This document shows positions 10,621-21,700 of a stretch of DNA of 64,000 nt, piece by piece. The DNA is from Asparagopsis taxiformis. Taxonomy: Eukaryota; Rhodophyta; Florideophyceae; Bonnemaisoniales; Bonnemaisoniaceae. Position 1 is the stretch's first letter. Each line of letters opens with the position of its first letter. Position numbers and translations under genes: made by a program. The notes beneath the pieces are model-generated. The model was not told where the DNA came from. It worked only from the letters and a program-made list of their open reading frames with translations, and made no database searches. The DNA is taken from NCBI GenBank assembly GCA_030407315.1, contig JALQPE010002057.1, forward strand, positions 1-64,000, read 5' to 3'.

Positions 10621-13533
10621 CTTGTAGCCGTTGACCGGCCTTTCAATCGCGTGAGCAATCCGCTGCAGGAAATCCTGTTTCAAGAAAGCGTCCGGTTTTT
10701 GCCGTGATCTCGTCGAGTGATGAAGGGAGTAAGGTGGTGGGGGTCGACTTAGGATAAGGTCAAAGGGTGTCGTCCCTGTCGTGCGATGCACGTGCGTATT
10801 ATACGCGTAAGTCAACGCTGGTGCGTACACATCCCAGTCATTCTGGTTCTCATTTACGTAGTTGCGTAACATGTTCAACAACGTACGGTTATACCGTTCT
10901 ACCTGACCGTTGGTCTGAGGGTGGTAGGTTGTTGTGAACAAGTTCTTTGTTCCAAGTTGCAGGCAAACAGCCTGAAAAAGTTTGGAAGCAAACTGAGGTC
11001 CATTATCGGAAAGCAACGTCCTAGGGGGACCGTACTTGAAAACCCAGTGGGTGCAAAAGGCAACAGCCACATGGTAAGCAGTGATACTGCGTAATGGTAC
11101 AACCTGAGTAAGCTTCGTGAAGCGACAGGTAATTACTAAAAGGTGAAGGTTACCCTTCTTTGTTTTAGGCAACGGGCCTAATAAGTCTATAGAGACTTCT
11201 TCCAGCGGTGCTGAAGCTGGGAATAGTTTCAATGTGTTTGCGTGTCTACGCAACTTGAGGCGGTTCCTGGCGCAAGCCTGACAACGTTCAACCGTAGCGG
11301 TGATATCCGCGGCCATGGCAGGCCAATAATACGAGAGACGCATAGTCTCATACATACGGTTTTGTCCGGGGTGACCCGCGAGTACGTCGTGATGACACAT
11401 CTTCAACAGGCGGGGCCTGAGTGTTCTTGGTACAACCACTTGGTGGGAATTGTCCAGATTGGATTTACGTCGCAAGACACCTTGGTCATCTTCAAAGAAG
11501 AGAGAGTCAGACTTCTGACTTGTTAATACTTGTTGACAGAAGTCATCAGAGCGTTGCTCCTCAATCCACTCGTTGAGTGTTATCGGTTCGGAACCCTCTG
11601 TCTGAGGGTGTGTCGTTAGGACAGCTGGGTTTATTCCCGTTAGGGATTTGTCAGTGAAAATCCGCGCGATAAGCACATCAAAGAACCAAGGGTTCATCTC
11701 TTCTGTGAAAGGTACTTCCTGGGTAAGGTTATACGCGAAGAGTGTGGGAATTTCGTCATCCACTGGATGTGGGTCTAACCCTTCTGTTTCAACACGCGAT
11801 AACGCGTCTGGTACTTGGTGAACCCTACCGGGGCGATAGACTATGGTGTAGTCAAACTCTGAAAGGCGGAGTCGCCAACGGCAAAGGCGCCCGGATGGGT
11901 CGGTGATGTTCATCAACCAACGCAACGCGTTATGATCGGATCGTACCACAAACTTTGTTTGCTCAAGGTATGGTCTGAGGGTAGTGACTGCCCATACTAC
12001 AGCGAGACACTCGCGCTCTGTCGGAGAATATCCCCGTTCGGGTTTGGTTAAGGTCCGCGACCAGTATCCTACAGGACGATAGTCGTCGTCATCCTGCTGT
12101 TGCAACAGCGCACACCCTATCTGATACGCAGAAGCGTCCGTGTCTACGATGTAGGGTTTACCCACTCTTGGCAGAGCCAATATTGGTGGTTGCACCAAGG
12201 ATTCCTTGAGTTGTTCAAACGCGTGGCGTTGTTCCTCTGTTGGAGGCATTGAACCGAAGCTCGGTAGGTTTTCCTTAGTCAACATCGCGTTGAGGGGGTG
12301 GGAGATATCCGCGTACCCCTTCACGAAACGGCGGAAGACCCCGCAGCTCCCGAGGAAAGAACGCATTTGCGTAGGTGTGGTCGGAAAAGTTGCTTTCGCA
12401 ATAGCGTCCGTTGCCGTTTGGGCGACCGCTAGCTTACCTGGCATAACCACATGTCCAAGGTAATCTACCTTCGCTTCGAAGAAGTGGCACTTGGCCAGTT
12501 TTAGGGTTACCCCTGCCTTCCTCAACAGTGTGAGTACCTGATCCACCTGATGAAGGTGTTCTTCCTCACTCCGTGAGAAGACGATGACGTCGTCAAGATA
12601 GATGAGACAAGTTTGCCAGCGTACGCTGCTTAAGATAATATCGATAGCACGTTGGAACGTGGCGGGCGCATTCTTCAGCCCGAAGGGCAATCGTTTAAAT
12701 CGATATGTTCCAAGGTGCGACGTAAAGGCCGTCTTATCCCGATCCTCGGAGGCAACGGGAATCTGCCAATAGCCCGAGTTACAGTCGAGCGTGGTGAACA
12801 CGCGTGCATCTCCTAAGGAGTCTATACAATCGTCCATACGAGGCAACGGATAAGCGTCCGATATTGTGATATCGTTGAGACGGCGGTAGTCAACGCAAAA
12901 GCGTAGCTTACCATCCTTCTTGGGTACCAAGACAACTGGGCTAGCCCACTCAGAATTCGAGGGTTCGATGACCCCTTTCTCTAGCATGGAGATGATCTCC
13001 TTACTTGCTAGCTCCCTTCTCAAGGGTCCCATCCGGTATGGTTCCTGTCGACGAGGTCGACTTCCTTCGATTACATCGATCCGATGCTCGGTTGCTTTAA
13101 TGTCTCCAAGAGACCCGTCCCACATGGACTCATGCTGCGATAGCATCGCTATAATTTTCTCCTTCAACTGCGGTTGCTGAAGGTGTTCCAAGGATACATC
13201 CTCCCGCCATTGCGGATTCTCTTTCTCCTTGGTTCCCGTCGCCAGGTTGGTCAGACTGATGATACGGTCTGTACCGGAAGAGGATAACTCACTGGGGAGC
13301 TTTCGATCGGCTGTGCCGGGTGCTCGACGAGCAATACCAACAACCGTCCCCTTCGGGAGGTATCTCTCTGCTGACCCAAAATTCGTTAGAATAACAGTGA
13401 AGACTGTTCGAGGAATGATTTCGGCAATGCCGTTCGGCATTGAGATCCGCTGTCGGTGGAAAAGTTTTCCCTTCGCCTCGAGGAGGCTTAGTCCGCCCCC
13501 AGCACAGACAACCGATGCGGTTACTTGACTCAT
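10501..13533 (-). pseudogene. Pol of family A gypsy: RT, RNase H, integrase core
   Basis: A 1010-residue frame. RT motifs are FCVDYRRLNDITISDAYPLP (about 212-231), TTLDCNSGYWQIPV, RLPFGLKNAPATFQRAI and the active-site YLDD (about 312-315). RNase H follows (VDTDASAYQIGCALLQ, TERECLAVVWA, SDHNALRWLM), then integrase with an HHCC finger (HHDVLAGHPGQNRM, ERCQACARN) and catalytic residues in VSIDLLGPLP, LLSDNGPQF and NGQVERYNRT. The upstream end overlaps the protease frame by ATGA at 13530-13533, and the downstream end runs out of frame near 10625. All catalytic residues are present, but the gene is not continuous as read. Confidence 0.9.
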
Positions 13534-14222
13534 GGGGGAAGGGTGATTTCTCTTGCTAGCCGGATCCTGTTGGACTGGTGGTCCAAGTCAGTACCCTGCG
13601 AAGGGCTTGAATCATGTATATAGCAAGAAGAAGAAGAGTTGTTCATTTTACTCACATTCTGCATAAGCAGTATGGCTATCGAGCCACCATCATGCACATC
13701 AATGCGCTGAGCGCGGCATCGAATTGCCTCTACATGCGAGTTCATGATACCTGTTCCCAGGATAACTGGTACTGCCAGCTTAGGGGCTACAAAGAATTCT
13801 GCGTCCAGAAGCTTTCGGCCTAGCTGTATTAGCAGCTTGATTCTTCCCGTTATCCTGAGAGGATTACCATTGGCGTCTGCCAGTTGAGGGATATTCCCGG
13901 TCTGCGCGGCATAGGCCTTCCATCCCTTCGGTAAGGTTGATTCTTGGACGACCGAAGGACCGGAACCGGTGTCCATAACCATACGCATGGGCGTTAGAAG
14001 TGTCTCGGAAATTCCGATCGAACCTAAAACCACGTAGTGGGCTGCCTTCAAGAGACATGCAGCCTTTGGCTGAGAGGGGAGGGAATAAGGGATATCCCCG
14101 GTTGGTGTCTGGGTAGGACGGTTCAACCGTCTTGGTTTCTTCGTTCCACCCTGTGGAGGTGTAGATGGTGCGATATCCACCCCACAGCGAAGCTGTTCCA
14201 CCCCCTGGCGGGAGCGCGACAC
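13530..14222 (-). pseudogene. Aspartic protease part of Pol, family A
   Basis: A frame from a GTG at 14222 contains MVMDTGSGPSVVQES with the DTGSG protease signature. It is followed by flap-like ADANGNPLRITGRI and VPVILGTGIMNS. The frame ends in TGA at 13530, overlapping the ATG of the RT frame. In family B, protease and RT are in one frame, so the split is probably a frameshift in the C-run just before the stop. Upstream the frame stays open past the gag stop, consistent with expression by -1 frameshifting. Confidence 0.75.
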
Positions 14223-14236
14223 CTCACTCCCCCCGG

Positions 14237-14246
14237 TTAGTTTTCC
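14237..14246 (-). promoter_or_regulatory. Possible -1 frameshift site at gag-pol junction, family A
   Basis: The gag frame ends GAA AAC TAA. The pol frame is the -1 frame and is open across this point. The heptamer GGAAAAC is not fully canonical, but the A-site AAC-to-AAA slip is possible and a GC-rich segment with GGGAG/CTCCC complementarity follows. The comparable junction in family B is a perfect canonical site. Confidence 0.35.
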
Positions 14247-15473
14247 GACGAAGTGTCGGATGTTTCATCTGAAGATGCTAGAGCATCAACTGCGGTTTCT
14301 TCCGAACGAGAAGGACCAATACTCCGTTGCAATCCGGAAGCCAGATTTGTTTGTTCAACGACGTTGTCGTCCTCGGCAAACGCGACCATTCGCGGAAACG
14401 GTTTCTGCCGTTGGAGAACTGTTTTAGCAGGGACCTGCTTCTTCTTGAACTTGTCGAATTGCCGTTGCTGGCGGCGCATGACTTGTTCCGGCTCTTGCTG
14501 GTATGCATAGTTCGCGAAAGCGAAATACATTCCCACGGAACGGGAGAGGTACGGGCATGTGTACAGCACGTGACCGGGTTGCCGGCATCCGGAGCAGCGC
14601 CAATTGACCGCTCCCTTCGGGATCATGGACTCGGCAAGACTCACATGTTCCTCTGTGAGGGGCGGTGCCTCCATCGGCGGTGTCTCCGCGTTCGGTCCCA
14701 CGGTCAGTAGTTGTGACATCTGCGACGTAGACATTTCTCTCCTCATTCCGAGGTCTTCATTAGCCATGGTAGCTACTAACGCTTTGCGTTTCCTTTCGGC
14801 AAGCTCCCTACTAGGGTACATCTTGGGCTTAGCCGTGTCGGCTGTGGTGGCTCTTAAGGAATCTCCGAGTCCTTTAGCCAAATTGCGTACCGCAAGGAAG
14901 TCTTCGCCGTCTCGGCCAACAGTCACCTTAACGGTGTCTTTTACCCCCCGGGCGTAGCCCTTTGAGGTAGTAGTTTACCAAGTCTCTCTCGGAGAAAACA
15001 TTAGCACACAACAGTGCGGCCTCTTGCAGTCTGTCGGCGTATTCTGCCTCATCTTCGTGAGGTTCTTGTTTAATACGCGTGACTGCGTCGTAGGCGTCAG
15101 CCAAAACTGTATCCGTTGCATAACGAGAAAGTAAAGCATGGACGGCCTGTGGCCACGTTATCTGCTGGTGCAGTTGATTTAGCAACTTCCTTTTCCGAGA
15201 TTCGGACGCGATGAATCGTTGCGCATCTCCTTCAAGGAAATAACGTAGCAACTTTGTTGCTATTCCTTCTGATACTTCGCAGGAGTCACAAGCATCTTGG
15301 TACTCCGCAAGGAATCTAAGTATATCGATGGGTTGCGTTCCATCGAACGGCGTCAAGGACGCATTGAAGTTCCGGATCTTTTCCGTTATCTTGTAGAGAC
15401 TTCTACTCTTTCCGTTCGGAGCTTCTGTCGATGACGACTTGTCTTGTAACCGGTAATACCGGTAGGATAACAC
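14237..15473 (-). pseudogene. Gag of family A gypsy (one frame break)
   Basis: The 5' part (15473-14928) has a capsid-like Gag core: LTPFDGTQPIDILRFLAEYQ, RYFLEGDAQRF and a DEAEYADRLQEAALLC region. The 3' part (14926-14237) contains a CCHC zinc knuckle, CSGCRQPGHVLYTC. The frames meet at a run of six G near 14950; five G would keep one frame. Start choice is open, as the frame begins just inside 15473. The protein would package the element RNA in cytoplasmic particles. Confidence 0.75.
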
Positions 15474-15518
15474 ACGATCGAACGAGGGTTCGCGGGCTCT
15501 TAAAGGAGTTAAGCCTGG

Positions 15519-16198
15519 TGTGGTGCAATTTAAGTTGGTCGATGGAATCGATGCGAGCGCGCGCGTTTACGTTAGTCCGCAAGCATCCGTTTGAGTTAGT
15601 TTAGTAAGCGAGCGTACGCGTGGCGTCTTGATTACGTGTCACGGAGCGTCAATGCGAGCGCGTGCTCGCGTACATTGCCACGAAATCGCGAGCCGCGCCA
15701 CGTGTAGCGATTTCCGCGAATTTTCCTTTATTTTCCCTTTTTGGGTGTTTTATGACGAAAGTCTTTTTCCCAAAATATTTCCCTTTTTGCGTGCGAGTGT
15801 GCGGCCGCCGCCGGCCGGCCACACAAGGGCAGCCTGTCCCAAGTAAGTAGCTATTAGTGGTCGCATGGCTTCGCACCCTACCAATAAACAGTCAGCACTT
15901 TCGCAGCTACGAGTTAAGCGTTGAGCGCGTCGCGAGGACCGATTGAGTTACGACGTTGCGTGCGGATTGCTCATGATCGCCGACGTACGTGCGCGCGCGC
16001 CGCGTTTACCGACCGTCGAATTGCGTCGCACCGCGAGACCGCGCGTTGCGTCGCATACCGCTAGGCCAGGGATTTACGACCCCTGCGTGGATCGTGTTGA
16101 GCTCGAGTTTACTCGGTGATCTCACCCTGAGATCACGGCTTGCGCCGGCCCGCGAATCCCGTGTTGCGATCGACCCTGCGCGTTCCGCCGTTGTACCA
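15519..16198 (+). repeat. 5' LTR of family B copy 1, first 680 bp
   Basis: It starts TGTGGTGCAATTTAAG, matching the family B LTR start TGTGACGCAATTTATT, and aligns throughout at roughly 80% by eye with the LTRs at 31387 and 55865. It stops at 16198 (GTTGTACCA). The remaining 130 bp of the same LTR are at 63182-63311. 680 plus 130 equals the 807-bp family length plus a small duplication. The five bases before it, CCTGG, are the expected target duplication; the other copy is outside the window. Confidence 0.85.
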
Positions 16199-16212
16199 CA
16201 CAGGATAAGCAA
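16199..16212 (+). repeat. Left terminal inverted repeat of the giant transposon
   Basis: CACAGGATAAGCAA, the perfect inverse of 63168-63181. The LTR flank ends in CA just before it. Confidence 0.8.
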
Positions 16213-16966
16213 AAATAGAGAATATTCCATGGAAAATGCCGTATCGTACAGTAGAACTAGTCACCATATTTTAGCGGAACGCCCATCCCCAACGTTTGGA
16301 TAAGGCCCATCGAAAAAAATGTAAAAAATCATGGGCTGAGACCAGCACGGCGATTTTGTTTTACAGTAGGCAGGAACCAAGCAGAACTATGGTGTGGCCG
16401 TGAGGTGATGGCTGAACCATGTACGGAAGGACACGTAGGGATGGAAATGAACCACGTCCATATATGAGCAGGACGGCGGGTTGACTAGAACGGGCCAAAT
16501 CACGCAGGCACGGACTGTTGGAATGGAACCAGTACTGTATATGGGTATAGTTAGATATGGGGTGCACCGTGACTGCGATATGTAGTGGAAGGTGCAGAGA
16601 GATTCGTAGAAATAAACTATGAACTATAATGGGCACACCGTGACGGTCCGGTGTCTGAAACCAGGCGTAAGCAGCACTCGCTGAATGGACGGTGACCAAA
16701 GTATGATTATTGTATTCATTGGGATAATTCCAGAGTAGGTGACTTTTTGCTTATGGGACGTGACCAAGCTGACTTGTGGAACTGGCCAAACGATAATCTG
16801 GAAAGGGACCATTGACTGGGAATATACGGCCCAAGGCAAAGCGCGGTTAGTTTCCAAACTACAGTACTGTGTAAAGCCCGGATATATTCTATTATAACAC
16901 CTGCTCGTGACACTGGTATTATTCCACCGTGGAGCACTGTAATGGGTACGGTTCACTTCCACTGGA

Positions 16967-17258
16967 TGTAGTGGTTGTACCGTCGGGTTGGCGTGGACCA
17001 TGTTCACTGGGTAGAGTAGTTGTACCGTCGGGTGGGCGTGGTCCATGTTCACTGGGTAGAGTAGTTGTACCGTCGGGTGGGCGTGGTCCATGTTCACTGG
17101 GTAGAGTAGTTGTACCGTCGGGTGGGCGTGGTCCATGTCCACTGGGTAGAGTAGTTGTACCGTCGGGTGGGCGTGGTCCATGTCCACTGGGTAGAGTGGT
17201 TGTACCGTCGAGTGGGCGTGGACCATGTCCACTGGGTAGAGTGGTTGCACCGGTGGGC
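16967..17258. repeat. 45-bp tandem repeat block, about six copies
   Basis: Units carry TTGTACCGTCGGGTGGGCG followed by TGGTCCATGTCCACTGGGTA with few changes. The period is exactly 45 bp. Confidence 0.85.
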
Positions 17259-18299
17259 GCTCTGGGTAGAAACTGAAAGGTAGAATGGGCGGCACATCGC
17301 ACTTTTGCGGAGAAACTGCAGGACGGATAGGTCTGACTGAAACGATATCTAGGTAGAATGGAAATCGGCATAGGGACAATGAATTAGACTAGGTTGCAGC
17401 CATAGCGGGTACGCAAGATTTACGATATGGTGTAGTGGATATGGAATAGGTAAATGGGCAGCTAACGCCAAAAGTTTAACGACATGAAGATCATCTGTAC
17501 ACTGCACTACGGAACTATGAACTATGCCACCATGGCAGATACTAAACGGCAAAACACTAGCTCTACATAAAGTAACTACAAATACATATAGGCATAAAAA
17601 GAGAGATGAGGGGAAGCCAGAAATTTCTGTTGGCACCTGGAAGGAAAAGAATAGATGAATCAATGGTTAGTGCTAGGAATGTAACTTCATCAACGCTAGA
17701 AGCATGGTTAGAAGCGAGAGAACATACCGTTGATAGTGGAGCCAGAGCTTGAGTAAGCGGATTGTAGAGAACCCAGAAACTTCTGCTGGCACATAGATGG
17801 AAAGAAGTGGATGACACAGTGGTTAGTGCTGGAAACGGTATGCCAAAAGCTCGATTAGAAGTGAGAAAACGTAGTAATGACAGTAGCCCTGGAGAAAGAC
17901 GAAACAGAAAGTAGGAAAGGCAGAAAAGTATGTTAGCAGAAGAACAACGAAGAACCGCAGAAAAAGACAATGGGAGGAATGGCTAAAAGACTAAATGAGC
18001 TGGAAAACCTTATCGTAGGATGGAGGCGGCGGGGCACAATCACATCCGTAGGGATGTGGTTGCACTCCGCCGCCCCATCCTGCGTAGGTGGTGTGCTCCG
18101 AGCGACAGGTGCTGGCGATGTTGCCCGGCGTGACGCAAGGCTTAAATACTGCTGCAGAGTGAGCCCAGAGGTCGCGTATTTCACTTGCGTAGTGAGAAAG
18201 CGCGCGTTTTTCGTACTGACAAATCAGAAACAAATCATCGATGATCTATGAACACGTCATGGACACGTCATGGACTCGAGATGGACTCGTCATGAACAC

Positions 18300-18339
18300 G
18301 TAATGAAATAGAACACTAGGTAGTGTTCTATTTCATTAC
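18300..18339. repeat. Perfect palindrome, 19-bp arms
   Basis: Arms GTAATGAAATAGAACACTA and its exact complement, separated by GG. It follows a short array of ACGTCATG-containing direct repeats (18248-18299). Confidence 0.85.
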
Positions 18340-18401
18340 AGCTGGCGTGCAGCTGCACGCTTGTGAGCGGAAACGTGTATTGCAGGCTGAGGAGCCAATG
18401 A

Positions 18402-18500
18402 TGAAAAATTAGAAAAAATGACTAGTTACTGCAGTAAAAAGTGACCTAGGAAGATGCATTTGGTAGATCAGTTTTTACTGCATTAAAAAAAACTTAATTT
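18402..18500. repeat. Palindromic hairpin repeat, TGCAGTAAAAA family
   Basis: It contains TTACTGCAGTAAAAAGTGA, then TAGATCAGTTTTTACTGCA in inverted order. It is related to the palindromes at 57770 and 58279 and lies downstream of the transposase gene. Confidence 0.65.
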
Positions 18501-18782
18501 GCCTTTTATTTTATTGTGATACGTTCCTCCCTGAGGAAGCTGGTTCAGGCTTGAGGCAGTTCAAGGAATGGATAAGCTCTGGAAGAAGCATGAATGGGGT
18601 ATAGACGAGGAATTAGAGATGGTTACATAAAATATAACATAGTGTCTGACAGTTTTTGGGACAAGGGACATAAGTATGGCCAATGTCAAGGTGGATGTAT
18701 GTGACGGAAAGGCTACAATATGAGGAAGTTTGTTTACGGGAAGTAATATGGTAGAGAAGCTTATGTACTAGACCCTAGAGTA

Positions 18783-21700
18783 TTATGCAGTCCTTGGCGG
18801 ATATCCATCTTCTCTTGCAAAGATAGAGAAGGAACCACCATCCATAAACGAAGGACCTCCATGCGTAATTCCTCCATTCGAAGTGCCTTGCTCCACAGAA
18901 CATAATGAAGGGCTACAATTGTGGAGGAGACCAACCTTACGAACCCCTGAAGTGAGAGGGAGAAACCAGGAGCCGGAATCGGTGTTCGGAGCAAACGTAG
19001 TGGGGGACGACTTCTGCTTGATAACTGGAAGAACAATAGCGTGTGGTGGAGACAGGTTTTCCTGGTGAGATTCGTGTATGCAAACGTTTCCCGGTGAAGC
19101 AATGTTTCCATCAATAGTCAGGTCAAACACGGTGGTAACAGCCCAAAAAGAAGGCGAACAGGTCTTCTGTAGAATTCTAGAAGACGGGGAAGCTGAGTAG
19201 CAAGCTTGTACTACACAGCCAGAAGCTATTTCTTGTGGCTTTGAAAAGTCCCGAGACGCAGCAGAGGGCGAAGCTGCACAGGCAGGGTGGGCAGAACTGA
19301 GACGTGCTCCCTTGCAAGGTTTTCCACGAAGCATGACTGCATCCGAATTCTGCCCACAGGAAAAATCCTGCTGTGGTAATGAAGAGGGAACTCCTGTCCA
19401 CGAGTAATATGAATATGGAGAAGAGAAGAATGGTAAAGAAGACCTATTCAAATGTTCGAGAAGGGGTTCTTGACAGAGGTCATGCAGCGTACTAGCCGGG
19501 AGGTTCTCCATGGATTTACAGTGCTCCCGTCCGAATAGAACACGAAGGAGAAACCGTTTAGAACGTTGTCTCTCCACAGATGCTGGAGTAGAATTGGAGA
19601 AACTTTTCAAAGCAAGATGGAGGCTTCCTTTCCAATAGTTTCCGAGTGCCGCTAACATAGCATCCAACTGTCTGTCAGCACCTCCGGAATGCTCTAGACC
19701 TCGTTTCATTTGTTGATGTGTTGCTTCGAATGATAGCTCAGCTACCTGGCGAGCGTGTCCGAGCAGAGGAACAGTGTGTTCAAATGCCTCAATGAGACGG
19801 TGCAAGTTTGGCTTATTGTCAAGAATCTTCCTTGCCCGGAATCCAGCAGTCTTGTTTTCCATCTCAATGTGGTCATTATCATTCGTTACTATACCTTCTG
19901 TCTGCATCTTCCGTTTCTTCGAGACCGCTGTGCTCCGCTGTCTGGTAGGAACAGTCTTGAGCAGGTCATCCACTAGAGTAGCATATTCTTTCGATAGCTG
20001 CTGCAGACGACGGAGACTGTTGTGCGCAGAATTCCCTGTAGCTCTCTGTACTGCCTCAGAACCGTCGATATTTTTTCGTGGTAGGAAGTATGTAGCTGCA
20101 GATATAGAGGACAGGAGACGAACAAGTTCTAGAGACAGATGGCGTTGCTCTTCAGAAGCCTGGAGTGACCTTGAACCGCTACCTTCGGATGACCTTGTAG
20201 TCTGCGATTGGAATTTCAGAGAAGACCTGAAGCAGTGTTCGGCGACGAGGAGAACTGCAAATCTGTCCGAGATTCCCATTGTATGAGTTTCACCTGCGTT
20301 GAAGTTATATATCCTGTTCTGATTTGCGAGGCCCAATACACGGAGGGCATCCACCATGAACCTGTCGGCCAGCCTTCTCACACCATCATTAGGCAAGCTT
20401 GAAAAAGCATTGTCCAGAGCATCCTTTGCCAGTCCATGGAGGAGATGGTCAATTCCAACAAACGTCGAACGGTATGGGTCCAGAATAGCAGGCACGACAG
20501 GGATTCGTAGACCATCGTTTCCGAGTGGTGTCCCGGTTGGAACCAGCCCTTTGGACCTAGCTTCATGAAGTAGTCTTTCAATGAGATGCAATGGAGTGTC
20601 TGTGATATTTTGCACTGTTCTCAAACCCAGATACTTCAAGATGTTTGCAGAACTTTCCGATGACTGAACAGCAGCTGTTCGCTCGGATGTGCGAAAGTGT
20701 GTATCAGAGCTCGAATGTAAACGGGTGTCGTAGCCAAACTGCGAGTTCTTCCCATATTTCCCCCCTCTTACAAAGAAACACAAATGGCATGGGCAGTCTG
20801 CGTTGTGCCCCATGACATCCAGCACATGAGAACAGGCAGGATAATCCGATACGAAACCAATAAAGTCCAGGAAAATTAGACATTCATTGCCGTCTGGATC
20901 GACATCACGAAACCCCGACGTACATCCTTGAATAATGTCTCTAGAGATATGTCGAAGGATATGGTTTGTACTAACACCAGGACCTGTGACACCGATAACG
21001 CGCACAGCAGAACTGTTCCGGCGACAGTCCAGCGGAAGACCCATTGGGAGCATATAGCATCCTCCAGCACTCCCTTTCTTACCAGAGGCTTCATTGAAGT
21101 CATCGCAGTATAAAAGAAATGGATAGACGTAGTATGTGGTACCGCAGCTGAGAACCCCACGGAGATGTGTAGGATGAAAGGGGCTGGGGCTCGTGCCTGG
21201 TTTCAATAACTTGACATTATTGATTGCACGAGTTCCGCCGACAACTTTGTAATGCCCTTCAGAGTTGACGAGAAAGAGCAGTTTTTGTGATGGGCCTGGC
21301 GGTCCGGGAGAGCTGACGACAAGCCCAATGAAGAACTGTATACCACAATTTTGAGTAGGGTTACACTCAGGACTGGGTGATAAAACTGTCAGGTGATCAC
21401 CCGGCCGAGCATATTCCCGGAACGACTCTTTCTGAAGGATGAAGGCGGACCCATATGAATGCGGGGAGACCGAAAGCCTACTATGAAATGTGGCACCGGA
21501 GTTTATCCATGAAGAAGATGTGATAGCTTTGAACGACTCATGGCTGGAAGATAGTGATTCATGTTGGAAAAGGGAACTGAGAGTAGGATCTAGAGAAGAG
21601 GCGTGCTGCCCTGATGTGACATGCAGTTCCACAATACTACCACCGAAAGCAGAAACGGGAAAGCCGTCTTTTACCGCCTCCGCCCTCATCGTGTAGTTTT

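Larger units (their letters stand above)
4843..15518 (-). mobile_element. Ty3/gypsy chromovirus, family A, 3' part (minus strand)
   Basis: On the minus strand the order is Gag (15473-14237), protease, RT, RNase H, integrase, chromodomain (to 9525), then an opposite-strand accessory gene, polypurine tract and 3' LTR. This is the Metaviridae order with a chromodomain, hence a chromovirus. The 5' LTR is not in the window: the leader stops at 15518 where a family B LTR begins. All major genes carry frame breaks. It sits inside the copia remnant; the flanking five bases at 4838-4842 are CTGCT. Confidence 0.85.
16213..18782. other. Left subterminal region of the giant transposon
   Basis: No supported gene. 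It contains short direct and inverted motifs, a 45-bp tandem repeat block, a perfect palindrome and a hairpin repeat (listed separately). Open frames through the tandem block exist in several frames because 45 is divisible by three, and are not evidence of coding. Such repeats are typical transposase or accessory-protein binding regions in CACTA elements. Confidence 0.5.

Noticed and set aside
16624..17379. 251-residue repeat protein on the minus strand
   Set aside because: The 45-bp period keeps several frames open on both strands; outside the array there is no coding character.
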